DNA of 64,000 nucleotides from an uncultured Prevotellaceae bacterium (lineage in GTDB: Bacteria > Bacteroidota > Bacteroidia > Bacteroidales > Bacteroidaceae). Within the stretch, counting starts at the first letter, position 1. Each line of letters starts with the position of its first letter. The stretch is taken from contig CAMVOK010000004.1 in the NCBI GenBank assembly GCA_947169115.1, positions 62,001 through 126,000 on the forward strand, written 5' to 3'. The notes under the pieces are model-generated. The model worked only from the letters and a program-made list of their open reading frames with translations. It had not been told where the DNA came from and searched no databases. Of the stretch, positions 17,609-28,400 are shown piece by piece. Made by a program: the position numbers and the translations under genes.

Positions 17609-20600
17609 TTAGAATTCGATATTCACGCCAAAGGTATATGAACGAGCATGTCCTGGAGTTTTGGCATTATCCGTAGAGATGCTCATACCACCATAGCTGA
17701 CCTCGGGGTCAAGACCTGTGTACTTGGTCAGACAGAAGAGGTTACGCGCACTGGCATAGAGTTTCAACTGATTGAGGTGCCACTTCTTGATGAGTTTGCT
17801 GTCGAAAGCATAGCTCAACTGTAGATAGTTCAGTCGGAGGAATGAAGCATCCTCTATGAAACGGTCACTAATCAATGTATTGTAGTTGGTACCCAAATCA
17901 TCAATGAAGGCACGCGGAATTGTCGTGATGTCACCCTCCTTGCGCCAACGGTAGTTGGCAGCCTCGCTCTGGTTAAGCACCGTGTTCATGGACTCTACAT
18001 CCAGACGTGCCAGATTGTAAACATCGTAATCATAACGATAGTTGAACTGGGTGGCCAGACGCCAGTGCCCATAGTTCAAGGTGAAACCGAAACCACCCGT
18101 CAATTTGGGCAGTGAGTTACCCAGATAGACAATATCGAGTTCATCAATCTGTCCGTCATGGTTTACATCCTCGTACATGGCATCACCACCATTGAACTGG
18201 GTCAGTCCCTTACCTGTCTCTGAATTGTAGCAGAAGTACATGGGAATGGGCATTCCCTTGTCGTCATAGATAACCTTACCATCGGCATTCAGGGCAATGG
18301 GGAAGGTCATACCGGCATCCACCATGTCTTGCAGGTTGCTGAAACCTCCCAGCTGAATCTTACCCTTGGCAATCTTCTGAGCCGTGCTATAGTTGTATTG
18401 ATATACGCCCTTGCTACGGAAACCATAGATAGAACCGAAGGGATGGTTGAGCTGTACACGCTGGAGCGTCTCACGGTTCTTTCGTGAGAAGTCACGTTGG
18501 TAGCGTGTTTCCAGCAGCAACTCGTCCATGGCCACGATTTCGTTGTGGTTGTTGGCAAAGTTGATATAGAAGTCGAGCGAGAACTTGCCCTTCTTCAGCA
18601 AACGGTCACCATTGATGTTGAACTCCCAACCCTTGTTGCGCATATCGCCGACATTGCGATAGCTAAGAGCTCCGTAACCCGTACTGCTGGGAATGGGAGA
18701 AGAGTCGAGCAGCATGTTGGTCGTAAGTGCATTATATACATCGAGGCGCAACTTGATGCGGTCATCGAAGAAGCCTACGTTGAAACCGATGTTCCACTGT
18801 GTCTTATGCTCAGGACCAATCTCATTAAGTTTCAAACCATTTGAGCGCATGGAAGACTGACCGATATAGTTCAGTCCCGTACTATAGGTATTCATATAGA
18901 GATAGTCGGCCATACGGGCGTTACCTACTCTACCCCAGCCACCGCTGATACCTAACATACTCATCTTGGCCTTTTCACGAGCCCATTCCATAAAGCTTTC
19001 GTCAATGACATTCCAACGTCCTGATACGGAGTAAGAGGCCAGCCAACGCTTGCTGGGACCGAACTTGGTAGTACCATCCATACGGAGGTTGCCATCGAGA
19101 GAGTATTTACTCTTATACGAATAGTGACCACTGTACATGTACATCAATCCACGCCATTGGCTATAAGTAGAAGACATACTTTGGATGTAACCACCTGCCG
19201 AGGGCGAAGTAATTCCATTAGGCAGACGGTTGGCAGCCGTGTACTGTGTGCTACCATTACCACTGGTCAACTCGAAACGACCCAGCATCGTCATGTAGTG
19301 ATCCTTGTTCTTGAAGTGAGGCAGGTAGTTGAGGGTATGGCGGGTCGTGAACGAGAACGTCTTTCCACTCGAAGCCGATGCCGAATTCAAGTTAAGGTAG
19401 TTAATGGTATAGAGATCACGTGGGTCATCACTATCGGTATAGTTGTTATTGACATTAACGTAGAATACACCATTGTAGTTCAACTGGTGTCCCTCGTCAT
19501 TCATACTCAACAACTTATACTCTAATTCCAATTTGGGCAGGAGGTTGTAGGAACGCTCCTTCAACATACCCAGATTAACCTGCGCCAGGGGATTGACCAA
19601 ACTTTTCTGGGCAGAAAGGGGATCCTTCACCTTACGGCTGGCATCGTAACCTGCATCAGAGAGCATGTAATAATAGTCTCCTGAGGGTACACCATTTTCG
19701 TACTCGTAATAAGGCGAGAGGTTAGGCATCTTCACCAATGCATTACCCCAAGTGTTGCCATAAATTTGGTTACGCGTAGTGTAGGTCATGGAGAAGTCAG
19801 ACTTAATCTTAATGCGCTCACTGACAATATAGTCAAGATTCATACGCGTTGAGAAACGGTCCATGGTCTGCTTGATGACCATACCCTTCTCATGGACATA
19901 ACCACCACTGACACGGAAGGTAGTTTTCTCGTCACCACCCGTCACACCGATGTAGTGGTCCTGATTGACATGATACTGCGAAACAAGGTCGGACCAGTCG
20001 GTATTGTTGTCGTACATATAACCCTCGTTGTAGGGACGACCTCCCTGGTAGCCACCATACTTATAACTAATTTCAGCAATGTCAGCATCAGCATAGTTCA
20101 GACGAGGATTGAGGAAAGCTTCCTTCACCATCATGGTATATTGGTCACCATTCAGCATCTTCACGGGACGATACTTGTCGCCAATAGTCACCTTACCCGT
20201 GTAAGACACGCGGGCAGGACCGCGCTTACCACGCTTGGTGGTAATCTCTATGACACCATTGGCACCATCCTTACCCCAGATGGCCGTGGCAGAGGCATCC
20301 TTGAGGACTTTGATTTCCTGGATGTCCTCTACGTTCACCTTCAACAGGTCGGCAAAACTTTCATCCGTAGCCGTGGCTGGGTCGAAGGTATCCATATCCA
20401 CATCCGTCAGCACGTCGCCATTGACCACAATCAGAGGCTCGTTGCTGGTAAGTTCGGAAATGGTGGAGATACCACGTAGACGCATCTGCGTTCCCGAACC
20501 TAAGTTACCCGAATTGGCCACAATGTCCAAACCGGCGATACGGCCTTGCAGAGCCTCATCGACAGAGGTGATGCCCAGTCCTTCAAACTCCTTGGCATCC

Positions 20601-21007
20601 AAACCCTGAGAAGCGTAGCTGACCTCACGTTCGGGAATGGCCAGACCTGTGCTCTTAGCCATCTTCTTGGCCGTAACCACAGCTTCCTTCATGACCTTTA
20701 CATCGGCACCCATCGTAATCTTATAAACCTGTTTGGTAATAGGCTTGATAACTTGGGGTTTCATACCTACACAGGAGAAGACCAGTTTGTTCTTCTTGCT
20801 GTCCTTCAAGGTCATGGTGAAGTTACCGTTACCGTCGGTGACGGTGGCACTGATGGTACGGTTGGCCGCATCAATCTCCTTTACCGCTACGCCAGGCAAT
20901 TCTCCAAATTCGTCGGAGACCGTACCACTGACGCGCGTAATCTGTGCACTGACAAGCGTAGATGTCAGACACATCAGTATAAATAAAGAATATTTTAGTG
21001 TTTTCAT
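17609..21007 (-). CDS. SusC/RagA TonB-dependent transporter (pair 2)
   Basis: Encodes 1132 residues. Signal peptide ending VSAQ at about 22, regulatory-like domain (VSGTVSDEFGELPGVAVKE) at about 26-105, plug (MRLRGISTISELTSNEPLIV; IKVLKDASATAIWGKDGANG) and a barrel ending HARSYTFGVNIEF. Its start overlaps the stop of fasciclin gene 3 by 4 bases (ATGA), so the two are translationally coupled; this ties fasciclin protein 3 to the transporter. Confidence 0.95.
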   Translation of the reverse strand: MKTLKYSLFILMCLTSTLVSAQITRVSGTVSDEFGELPGVAVKEIDAANRTISATVTDGNGNFTMTLKDSKKNKLVFSCVGMKPQVIKPITKQVYKITMGADVKVMKEAVVTAKKMAKSTGLAIPEREVSYASQGLDAKEFEGLGITSVDEALQGRIAGLDIVANSGNLGSGTQMRLRGISTISELTSNEPLIVVNGDVLTDVDMDTFDPATATDESFADLLKVNVEDIQEIKVLKDASATAIWGKDGANGVIEITTKRGKRGPARVSYTGKVTIGDKYRPVKMLNGDQYTMMVKEAFLNPRLNYADADIAEISYKYGGYQGGRPYNEGYMYDNNTDWSDLVSQYHVNQDHYIGVTGGDEKTTFRVSGGYVHEKGMVIKQTMDRFSTRMNLDYIVSERIKIKSDFSMTYTTRNQIYGNTWGNALVKMPNLSPYYEYENGVPSGDYYYMLSDAGYDASRKVKDPLSAQKSLVNPLAQVNLGMLKERSYNLLPKLELEYKLLSMNDEGHQLNYNGVFYVNVNNNYTDSDDPRDLYTINYLNLNSASASSGKTFSFTTRHTLNYLPHFKNKDHYMTMLGRFELTSGNGSTQYTAANRLPNGITSPSAGGYIQSMSSTYSQWRGLMYMYSGHYSYKSKYSLDGNLRMDGTTKFGPSKRWLASYSVSGRWNVIDESFMEWAREKAKMSMLGISGGWGRVGNARMADYLYMNTYSTGLNYIGQSSMRSNGLKLNEIGPEHKTQWNIGFNVGFFDDRIKLRLDVYNALTTNMLLDSSPIPSSTGYGALSYRNVGDMRNKGWEFNINGDRLLKKGKFSLDFYINFANNHNEIVAMDELLLETRYQRDFSRKNRETLQRVQLNHPFGSIYGFRSKGVYQYNYSTAQKIAKGKIQLGGFSNLQDMVDAGMTFPIALNADGKVIYDDKGMPIPMYFCYNSETGKGLTQFNGGDAMYEDVNHDGQIDELDIVYLGNSLPKLTGGFGFTLNYGHWRLATQFNYRYDYDVYNLARLDVESMNTVLNQSEAANYRWRKEGDITTIPRAFIDDLGTNYNTLISDRFIEDASFLRLNYLQLSYAFDSKLIKKWHLNQLKLYASARNLFCLTKYTGLDPEVSYGGMSISTDNAKTPGHARSYTFGVNIEF

Positions 21008-23919
21008 CTCTTACGCTTGATTGAGTTATATTTTTTTACTTCCTCCAAACCGTAATATCCCTTTTCGTCAATCAGATTCATGACCTTGGTATATTCTGCG
21101 GGGTCGTAGTAATAGTCCTTACCCTTGTTGGCCATCAAGACGCCATCGATTTGGTGGATGACAGCGTATGCCGAAGAATAAATCTGCGAGCAGGAGGTTC
21201 CACGAAGATTGTTTCCGTTGAAGTAGTACTGACGGGCAAGTACATTGTAATAGGCAGGATATTCGGCATCATCGCCAGCTGTAACAACGTAGTGCATATT
21301 TCCGGCATTATCTTCAATCTGCAACGTGCTACCGTCTTGAGTGACACGAAGTTTCACAAAACGATTGGTCAGTGTATCAAGGCAAGAAGTCTCAAACGCC
21401 TTATTCATGTATGTCGGACCATTCACAAACACGGAATTATCCTGAATGTGATAGTTCACAAAGTTAGCAATAGCGTTTTGCATGTATTGCATTTGAGTCG
21501 TCAGATATTCTACATCTTCATAGATACGATCGGCTTCTGTCTCATCCACGTCCTTGACTTCATCATATTTTTTATTTGCAAAAAGTATGGCATCCTCCAA
21601 CTTCGAAACATCCTCCCACGTGGGAAGTTTATGAGCTGCCGTCATGGCATCAACCGCCTCATTGGTGGGGATGTAGATGGTATAGTGATAGTTGTTGAGG
21701 TTGGTAAGACAGGTGTCCATGGTAACGTGGCTTGCACCATCGTTAAGAGCCACCGTGTTAATCTTCGACAGCAATTCACCGTAAGAACCGAAATGGTCAG
21801 CCTTGTCCACATCGCGAATAGCAGCGTATGGGCTGAGGAAAGTTGTCATCAGAGGTTCTTCATCAATAACAAGTGCCTGACCATTTCCCTGCAAACGCTT
21901 GTCGTAGCTCTCCACCACGGGAACGTAATACTGACGCTCGTACTGGAATGAGCCGGCGACACCTGCAATGTCAGTGCCGTTCCAATCGACAACGACAGGA
22001 CTACCCCCCTTCGACATATAGAAACGCTGACCGGGAACAAAGCCCATGCCCTTCAGCGAATCAACACAAAGTGAGGTGTTCAGAATGTCCTTGAAGTGGT
22101 TGAATACATCACCCTCAGAACTGGTGGATGTAGAAAGATTTACAGTAGTGGTTGGTACATCAGCGATGGTACCACGTCCCTTTTCGTCAAGTGTAGTCCA
22201 GTCAACGAGATAGGGGTCAGCAGCAATGTAACCGGCATCGTTCTTCCTAAACTTATAGGCCACAGCCGTGGAGACATTACGTGTATTCTTACGTTTGTAA
22301 GATACGGGGTCGAAATAAGTCTGCAAAGCGTTGTCCGTGGGAATGATGAAGGTGTACTTCGAACCCATGTTGCTCAGGTAAGCCTTGAAACCCTCACCAC
22401 CAACAACCTGATTGTCGTTCTCCACAACAAGATGGGTCAGTGAAAGGTCACCAGCCTCCTCACCCACTCCGTCGGCACGGATGACGCAAGGATAATAAAC
22501 GCTGACATATTCCGGGGCAACATATACCTTATTAGTTTTATATATAACACCATTGTTGGCCCAGAGAGTTTCGTCAATGTCCGACTTCTTAACGCCCATG
22601 CGCTCGCCCGCCGTATTGTTAATGGTAGCAAAGCTACTGGGCATAGCGGCCTTGAGGCTGGTAAGCATGGTATTGTTAAGCAAAGGAATGACCACATTGT
22701 CGGGAGCATTGTCCCATGCTGTTGCACCAGGTCCGGCATTGCCATAACGTTCCTTCAGGTCGGCGCCATCGTTCTCCAGATAGTCGAGCATGGCTTGGTC
22801 GGTGGGAACAAGCATGACGGCAGCGTCATACTTGAAGTCCATACCACTGGTATTGGGCAACTGGTATTGGTTCCATCCTGGATCAAACTTCAGCAGCAAA
22901 CCATCGGGCACCTTTGTTCCATCATCGAGCACCTTGAATTCATGGTTCTGATGCTGAGAGAAATAGCGACGCACATAGATGGAATCGACACCGCCCTCTG
23001 CATTATTTACACGAGTATAATAAGAGGGATAGCAGAAACGATTGAGAATGCGCTTATAGATGCTGAACTCGGGATGCTGGGCAATGACATTCGCCATATT
23101 GTCCAAAGGCATGCCCACCTCACCCAAACGGTCGATGTAACCATTTTGGCAGACGACATCTCCCTCAACAACAGTCTGACCATTGACGATTGAGGATTCG
23201 TTGGAATTCAGGTTTCCGTTGGTCAGGAACGCCACATCGTCACTCGTGATATTGTTGTTCTGCATAAACTTGGGCATGAAATGCATCATCGTAGGAACGG
23301 TGTTGTCCTGCATGACGTAAGCCTGTTCCTTGTCGCGGAGACGCGCCCAATAGTCTGTGGTACGGATGGGATTGACCTCGGGATAGACCTGATTACGGTC
23401 ATTCACCCAAACGCGCGTCATCACTGGGATAGTGTCCGTAAGGGACAGACCCGTAACGTGGCGCATACAAGCACCCTCGGTCGGGACATCCGTATTGGCA
23501 TCCTCGGCAGGCAAGTTGCTCAACTGGTCAATCAGATAAGCACTGTTGAGTGTGTTACACTGGAAGAGCAAAGCGCGTTGCGCTGCACTCATCTCCTCGA
23601 TGCTACTAACTCCCCATGAATTACTCTTGAAGAAGCGATTCCAAGCCTCGTCGTCAGCCACAAACAGCGTGCGGCTACCCGTCTTGTCCAGAATCGTCTT
23701 GAAGTCCTCGGTCTGGGAGTCGATAAGCTTCAAGGTTTGTGTGAAATTACCGCGCTCCTGCAACGTACTGTATATACTTCCGTTCAGCCAAGAGGGTTGC
23801 CCTTCAAGACGCTCATTATCAGTGTCTGTACAGGACGCAAAACCACCGGCTAACAGAAATGCAGTACAGGCAGGAATCACCATGCGGGTCATTCTTTTCC
23901 TTAAAATACTGTTTTCCAT
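21004..23919 (-). CDS. Multi-domain fasciclin-type surface lipoprotein 3
   Basis: Encodes 971 residues; first gene of the operon. Lipoprotein cysteine at 30 (GGFASC). At least four FAS1-like blocks can be seen: QERGNFTQTLKLIDSQTEDF with GSRTLFVADDEAWNRFF (about 53-115), NVIAQHPEFSIYKRILNRF (about 275-300), YLSNMGSKYTFIIPTDNALQ (about 510-535) and NNYHYTIYIPTNEAVDAMTA (about 740-760). FAS1 repeats suggest adhesion or binding of a protein or polymer on the cell surface. A promoter lies about 57 nt upstream. The operon holds no enzyme genes, so capture and import rather than degradation is the visible theme. Confidence 0.8.
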   Translation of the reverse strand: MENSILRKRMTRMVIPACTAFLLAGGFASCTDTDNERLEGQPSWLNGSIYSTLQERGNFTQTLKLIDSQTEDFKTILDKTGSRTLFVADDEAWNRFFKSNSWGVSSIEEMSAAQRALLFQCNTLNSAYLIDQLSNLPAEDANTDVPTEGACMRHVTGLSLTDTIPVMTRVWVNDRNQVYPEVNPIRTTDYWARLRDKEQAYVMQDNTVPTMMHFMPKFMQNNNITSDDVAFLTNGNLNSNESSIVNGQTVVEGDVVCQNGYIDRLGEVGMPLDNMANVIAQHPEFSIYKRILNRFCYPSYYTRVNNAEGGVDSIYVRRYFSQHQNHEFKVLDDGTKVPDGLLLKFDPGWNQYQLPNTSGMDFKYDAAVMLVPTDQAMLDYLENDGADLKERYGNAGPGATAWDNAPDNVVIPLLNNTMLTSLKAAMPSSFATINNTAGERMGVKKSDIDETLWANNGVIYKTNKVYVAPEYVSVYYPCVIRADGVGEEAGDLSLTHLVVENDNQVVGGEGFKAYLSNMGSKYTFIIPTDNALQTYFDPVSYKRKNTRNVSTAVAYKFRKNDAGYIAADPYLVDWTTLDEKGRGTIADVPTTTVNLSTSTSSEGDVFNHFKDILNTSLCVDSLKGMGFVPGQRFYMSKGGSPVVVDWNGTDIAGVAGSFQYERQYYVPVVESYDKRLQGNGQALVIDEEPLMTTFLSPYAAIRDVDKADHFGSYGELLSKINTVALNDGASHVTMDTCLTNLNNYHYTIYIPTNEAVDAMTAAHKLPTWEDVSKLEDAILFANKKYDEVKDVDETEADRIYEDVEYLTTQMQYMQNAIANFVNYHIQDNSVFVNGPTYMNKAFETSCLDTLTNRFVKLRVTQDGSTLQIEDNAGNMHYVVTAGDDAEYPAYYNVLARQYYFNGNNLRGTSCSQIYSSAYAVIHQIDGVLMANKGKDYYYDPAEYTKVMNLIDEKGYYGLEEVKKYNSIKRKR

Positions 23920-23981
23920 TTTATTAGTTAATTTTACTTTGTTTTTTATGCAAATTCGGCAAAATTGAGCCTAAAATCCCT

Positions 23982-24012
23982 CAAATTTAAGAAACTTTCA
24001 CGAGACGACAAA
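23982..24012 (-). promoter_or_regulatory. Promoter of the SusCD/fasciclin operon
   Basis: Minus strand TTTG (24012-24009), 19-bp spacer, TAAATTTG (23989-23982): full match to the Bacteroidetes consensus. Predicted start near 23976, giving a leader of about 57 nt. Confidence 0.75.
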
Positions 24013-24167
24013 AAATATGTTAATTTATTTTGTCAAGAACCCACAACATGACTATATGATTGCTATATAATTGCAGAAACTGACTCTCCGGGAAGGGGGA
24101 CTGAAGGCAAGACTTGCTGCAATCAGCATACATTGGTTGTAGCAATCAAAGGATAATGGTTAAGCAA

Positions 24168-24204
24168 CCGATGCCCGTTGATTGCATGAATCAACGGGCA
24201 TCGG
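24168..24204. repeat. Perfect 16-bp hairpin
   Basis: CCGATGCCCGTTGATT, loop GCATG, then the exact complement. No T-run on either side, so it is not a standard terminator. Confidence 0.7.
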
Positions 24205-24243
24205 CTAACTAAATTTTAACGGCGAATGGTACAAATCATACGA

Positions 24244-24320
24244 AATCGGACGCCCATAGGGCTACGCTTACCGTGCAAGAAACCGGACGGCCCGAAGGGG
24301 CTACGCTTGGCTCGTCCAAG
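24244..24320 (-). repeat. Two tandem copies of the 39-bp-type element
   Basis: On the minus strand both copies read CTTG...AAGCGTAGCCC...GGGC..TCCG. First copy 24244-24279, second 24281-24320. Intergenic. Confidence 0.7.
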
Positions 24321-24378
24321 AATTTCTCACTCAAATATCATAATATAGACGTAGTCTATTCGAATAATTCGAATGATT

Positions 24379-24415
24379 CTTGCTCCGTTGCCCTACGCAA
24401 GCGGCAAGCCGATTA
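24379..24415 (+). repeat. 39-bp-type element, short variant
   Basis: CTTGCTCCGTTGCCC then GCAAGCGGCAAGCCGATTA; 37 bp, close to the copy inserted in thrC at 48648-48686. Confidence 0.65.
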
Positions 24416-24459
24416 CGCCGACACAAATCGTTTTCGTCGGGATCACGTTAATCTACCAA

Positions 24460-25278
24460 TCAGTATTTTTCGTTTTCGTTGGGGAAATCCCCGGACTTCA
24501 CGTCCGTTACGTACTGACCGATGGCATCGGTCATGACACCATGCAAGTCGGCATAGCGACGGAGGAACTTGGGAGAGAAACCATTGTTCATACCCAACAT
24601 GTCGTGAAGTACCAAGACCTGACCGTCAGCCGGTCCACCCCCGATACCTATCACGGGAATCTTCAGTTCACGGCACACGCGTTCTGTCAGCTTTGCAGGA
24701 ATCTTCTCCAGTACAATGGCAAAGCAACCAGCCTCTTCCAACAGATGGGCATCGCGGACAAGTTTCTCAGCCTCGGCCTCCCCGCGGGCGCGCACTGCGT
24801 ACGTACCAAATTTATTTATGCTCTGCGGTGTCAGTCCCAGATGACCGCAAACAGGAATGCCTGCAGCCAGGATGGTACGGACGGTCTGAATGATTTCCTC
24901 GCCACCTTCTAACTTCAGAGCATCGCAATGTGCTTCCTTCATAATACGGATGGCATTGGTAATACCTTCCGAGGCATTTACCTGATACGAGCCAAAAGGC
25001 ATGTCGCAAACCACAAGAGCACGTTTCACACCACGCACAACACTCTTGGCATGGTAAATCATCTGATCGACCGTTATGGGGAGTGTCGTCAAATTACCTG
25101 CCATCACGTTTGAGGCAGAGTCGCCCACAAGAATGACATCAACCCCTGCCCCATCCACAATCTGGGCCATCGTATAATCATAAGCGGTTAGCATGGCTAT
25201 CTTCTTGCCCTGCTGTTTCATCTCCGTAAGGCGGTGAGTGGTTACCTTACGTGCGTCTTCTACTAAATATCCAGCCAT
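24460..25278 (-). CDS. panB: 3-methyl-2-oxobutanoate hydroxymethyltransferase
   Basis: Encodes 272 residues, the normal length for PanB, the first step of pantothenate synthesis: alpha-ketoisovalerate plus methylene-tetrahydrofolate gives ketopantoate. Family motifs are intact: MLTAYDY (29-35), magnesium ligands D53 (LVGDS), D92 (CDMPF) and E124 (KLEGGEE), GHLGLTPQS (145-153), the catalytic glutamate E191 (VLEKIPA) and [13 protein letters not shown]. Cytoplasmic. A strong promoter lies 59-89 bases upstream, divergent from the addA promoter. It appears to be transcribed alone. Confidence 0.96.
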   Translation of the reverse strand: MAGYLVEDARKVTTHRLTEMKQQGKKIAMLTAYDYTMAQIVDGAGVDVILVGDSASNVMAGNLTTLPITVDQMIYHAKSVVRGVKRALVVCDMPFGSYQVNASEGITNAIRIMKEAHCDALKLEGGEEIIQTVRTILAAGIPVCGHLGLTPQSINKFGTYAVRARGEAEAEKLVRDAHLLEEAGCFAIVLEKIPAKLTERVCRELKIPVIGIGGGPADGQVLVLHDMLGMNNGFSPKFLRRYADLHGVMTDAIGQYVTDVKSGDFPNENEKY

Positions 25279-25325
25279 TGTATAATGTCAAATGTTAAAT
25301 GTAAAATGTTATAATGGCAAATGTC
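25279..25325. repeat. AT-rich spacer repeat in the panB leader
   Basis: Units AATGTCAAATGTTAAATG and TAAAATGTTATAATGGCAAA; placed between the promoter and the panB start, so it is transcribed in the 5' leader. Confidence 0.5.
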
Positions 25326-25336
25326 AAAAGCGACTG

Positions 25337-25367
25337 CAAAGTTACGAAAAGTCGAGAGCAGAACAAA
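25337..25367 (-). promoter_or_regulatory. panB promoter
   Basis: Minus strand TTTG (25367-25364), 19-bp spacer, TAACTTTG (25344-25337), followed by C: full consensus. Confidence 0.8.
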
Positions 25368-25448
25368 ACAAATACGTTTGTTTTTTATGCCGAGACGGAG
25401 TATCTTCGCGACTTTTTGTCGCAGAGTTATAAAAAAATACATTTGACA

Positions 25449-25479
25449 TTTAACATTTGACATTAAAATACTATCTTTG
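25449..25479 (+). promoter_or_regulatory. addAB-like operon promoter
   Basis: TATCTTTG at 25472-25479 followed by C, with TTTA 19 bases upstream (three of four matches to TTTG). The -33 region lies inside an AT-rich spacer repeat containing CATTTGACATT units. It ends 5 bases before the start codon, so the leader would be nearly absent. Confidence 0.65.
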
Positions 25480-25484
25480 CCCTT

Positions 25485-28400
25485 ATGAATTCACGTTTTC
25501 TACTTCTCAAGGCATCGGCAGGTAGCGGAAAGACGTTCAACCTGGCCTTACAATACATCGCCCTGCTATTGGTGCATGGCGAAAGTGCTGTACGAAGGAC
25601 ACTGGCCGTCACCTTCACCAACAAGGCGACGGCAGAGATGAAAGACCGCATACTCGCTTTCCTGTTTAACTTTTGGACGGGGAATGGCGACGAGGATGCG
25701 TTTGAGGCATGTAAGGAACTCCTGTGCAATGCCTACAACATAAGGCTTAGCGACGAGGAAATGCGGGAACGAAGTCGGCGTGCCCTACATGCCATCATCC
25801 ACGACTATAGCCGTTTCTACGTGTCCACCATCGATACCTTCTTCCAAGGCATACTCCGCAATATGGCTCATGAGTTGGGACTGAATGCCCGCTTGCAGGT
25901 GGACTTGGACGACAAAGATGTCATAGAACTGGCCGTAGAGAACCTTGTCAACAACTTACGGCATGACGACCGCGAAGTATTGCCTTGGCTACGGAACTAT
26001 ATAGAGCAGCAACTGGAAGAGGGAAAATCCTGGGACGTGCGCCGCGAACTGAAGCGCATGGCTGGCCTTCTTTTCCAGGAGGAGTACCTGAAACGCTCGC
26101 TCGATAGCAGGAACAAACCATTCCATATAGAGAGCATCAGCCAATTCAAGTCGGCATTGGAAGCGGAACGGAAGGCGGCCATCGAACCTGTCTGCCAACT
26201 GGCCACACAATTCGAGGAAATCATGCAGCACGGGGGAATGGACTACGAAAGCCATTTCAGTTACCAAGGCGACATCAGACGATACATCGACAACATGAAG
26301 GCCGGAAACCTGGAAGCCACCTTTGGGAAAAGACTGATTGAGATGGTTGACGATTCCCAGAAAATGCTCAAGGCCGCCCTGCGAAAGGATGTTTCCATGA
26401 GCACCGTTGCCAACGCCCTTTCCGAACAACTGAGCAGAATACACGATGCCCACGAAAACGCTTTAAGGAAAACAGCAAGCATCGAACTTGCCCTGGCAAA
26501 CCTTACCCCCATGGGATTGATTGGTGCCATCGACGAAGAGGTGACACGCCTGTCGAACGAGCGCAACCGCTTCATGCTGGCACGTACCCCCATCATGCTC
26601 AAAAAGATGATTGGCAATGACGATGCCTCCTTCGTTTTTGAAAAAACCGGCACGCAGTTCCACAACATCATGATAGACGAGTTCCAGGACACCAGTCAAC
26701 TGCAATGGGAAAACTTCCGTGTGCTGTTGCTGGACAATCTCGCTTCTGGCGGACTGAGCATGATTGTGGGCGACATCAAACAAAGTATCTACCGATGGCG
26801 CAACGGCGACTGGCACATTCTGTACGGACTGGGCAAGTATGGCTATAACGGCGTTCCCCTCACCGAGGAGCCTCTGGATGTGAACTACCGAAGTCTCGGA
26901 AAAATCGTCACCTTCAACAACCGCTTCTTCCCCATCGCTGCCACAAAGTTGGACAGTCTGGTTGAGAAGAGCCAACAGACGCTTGGAAGTCTCTATGCCG
27001 ATGTGGAGCAGAAAATCTCACCTCAGAAAGACAAGGATGGCGGCTACGTACACATCCAAATCTGCCATAGCAACGATAAAGACATCATCGAGGCATGGCC
27101 CGAAACCATGCTGGCCGACCTGTGTCAACAAGTGAGACGGCTACACCAGCAGGGACTTCCCTACGAGGAAATGACCATCCTACTTCGCAAGAACCGATAC
27201 ATAGAACCCGTTATCGCGTATTTCTCCGAACACATGCCAGAGGTTCGCCTCGTCAGCAACGAAGCCTTCTTATTAGGAGCCTCCGTTGCCGTCTGCATGT
27301 TGGTGAATGCCCTGCAAGTCGTAGATGACCCCAAACGCGACCCCGTGACCATACGATACGTGGCCAAGCACTATTGCCAGGATGTCCTTCACCGGGAGCT
27401 GTCGGAGAACGACATCATGCTCTCCGATATCGAGGACGTGCTGCCCGAAGCCTTCGTCAACCATCTTGACGAACTTCGCCATCTGCCTCTCTACGAACTT
27501 TGCGAAACCCTGTACCGACTGCTCGACCTTCAGAAAATTGAACATCAGGATGCCTATCTGTTCTGCTTCTTTGACGAGTTGACCAGTTACCTACGTGACA
27601 ATCCTTCGGATATACCCACCTTCCTCCAATACTGGAACGACCGCATGCAACGCATCGCCATTCCAAACGGAGAGTCACAGGGCATACGCATCTATACCAT
27701 TCACAAGTCGAAGGGACTGGCCTTCCACACCGTACTGATGCCTTTTGCCGAATGGGACATGGAAAAGGACATGCTGAGCGACCTCTATTGGTGCACGCCC
27801 GAAGAAGCCCCTCTCGACACGATGGGCTCGATCCCCATCAAGTTCACGGCAAAAAAAATACAGGGAAGCGTTTTCGAAACAGACTATAACGAAGAACATG
27901 CCAACCGCCGGGCTGATGAACTGAATACGCTATACGTTGCCTTCACACGTGCCAAGGAGAACCTGTTTGTGTGGGGACTGAGCAAAGGGGAAACGACTGA
28001 AAAGGAGGGTAAGAAAGAACTGGGCAGGAAACTGGACGAAACCGTGGCCGACCTCATGCACGTTTCCCTCAGCGAGATAGAGGGTATCAGGATGGAAAGG
28101 GAGAGTGAAGACTCGCCTTATACGACGTATGTGTATGGGGATGTTTGTGGAGAGCCCGTCGAAGAACGCTCGATTCCCGAAAAAGACTCCTTCAGCATCA
28201 GGATGCAGTCCTACGAGGGAGGTTTTACATTCCGCCAAAGCGGACAGGCCGAGAAGTTTGTACGTCAGGCTGGAGACGAGACTCCCGTTGACGAGGAAAG
28301 GCTGGGTTATATAGAACAAGGAAAACTGTTGCACTATATCTTCAGCCAGATACAGACAAGCAACGACATAGACCGCGTGATGCGGCAGTTTGCCCAACAG

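Larger units (their letters stand above)
23920..24459. other. 540-bp intergenic region between the fasciclin operon and panB
   Basis: No convincing gene. It holds the operon promoter (23982-24012), a perfect 16-bp hairpin (24168-24204) and three copies of the 39-bp-type element (24244-24279, 24281-24320, 24379-24415). Confidence 0.7.

Noticed and set aside
24168..24204. Terminator of panB
   Set aside because: A perfect hairpin, but 250 bases after the stop and without a T-run in either direction.
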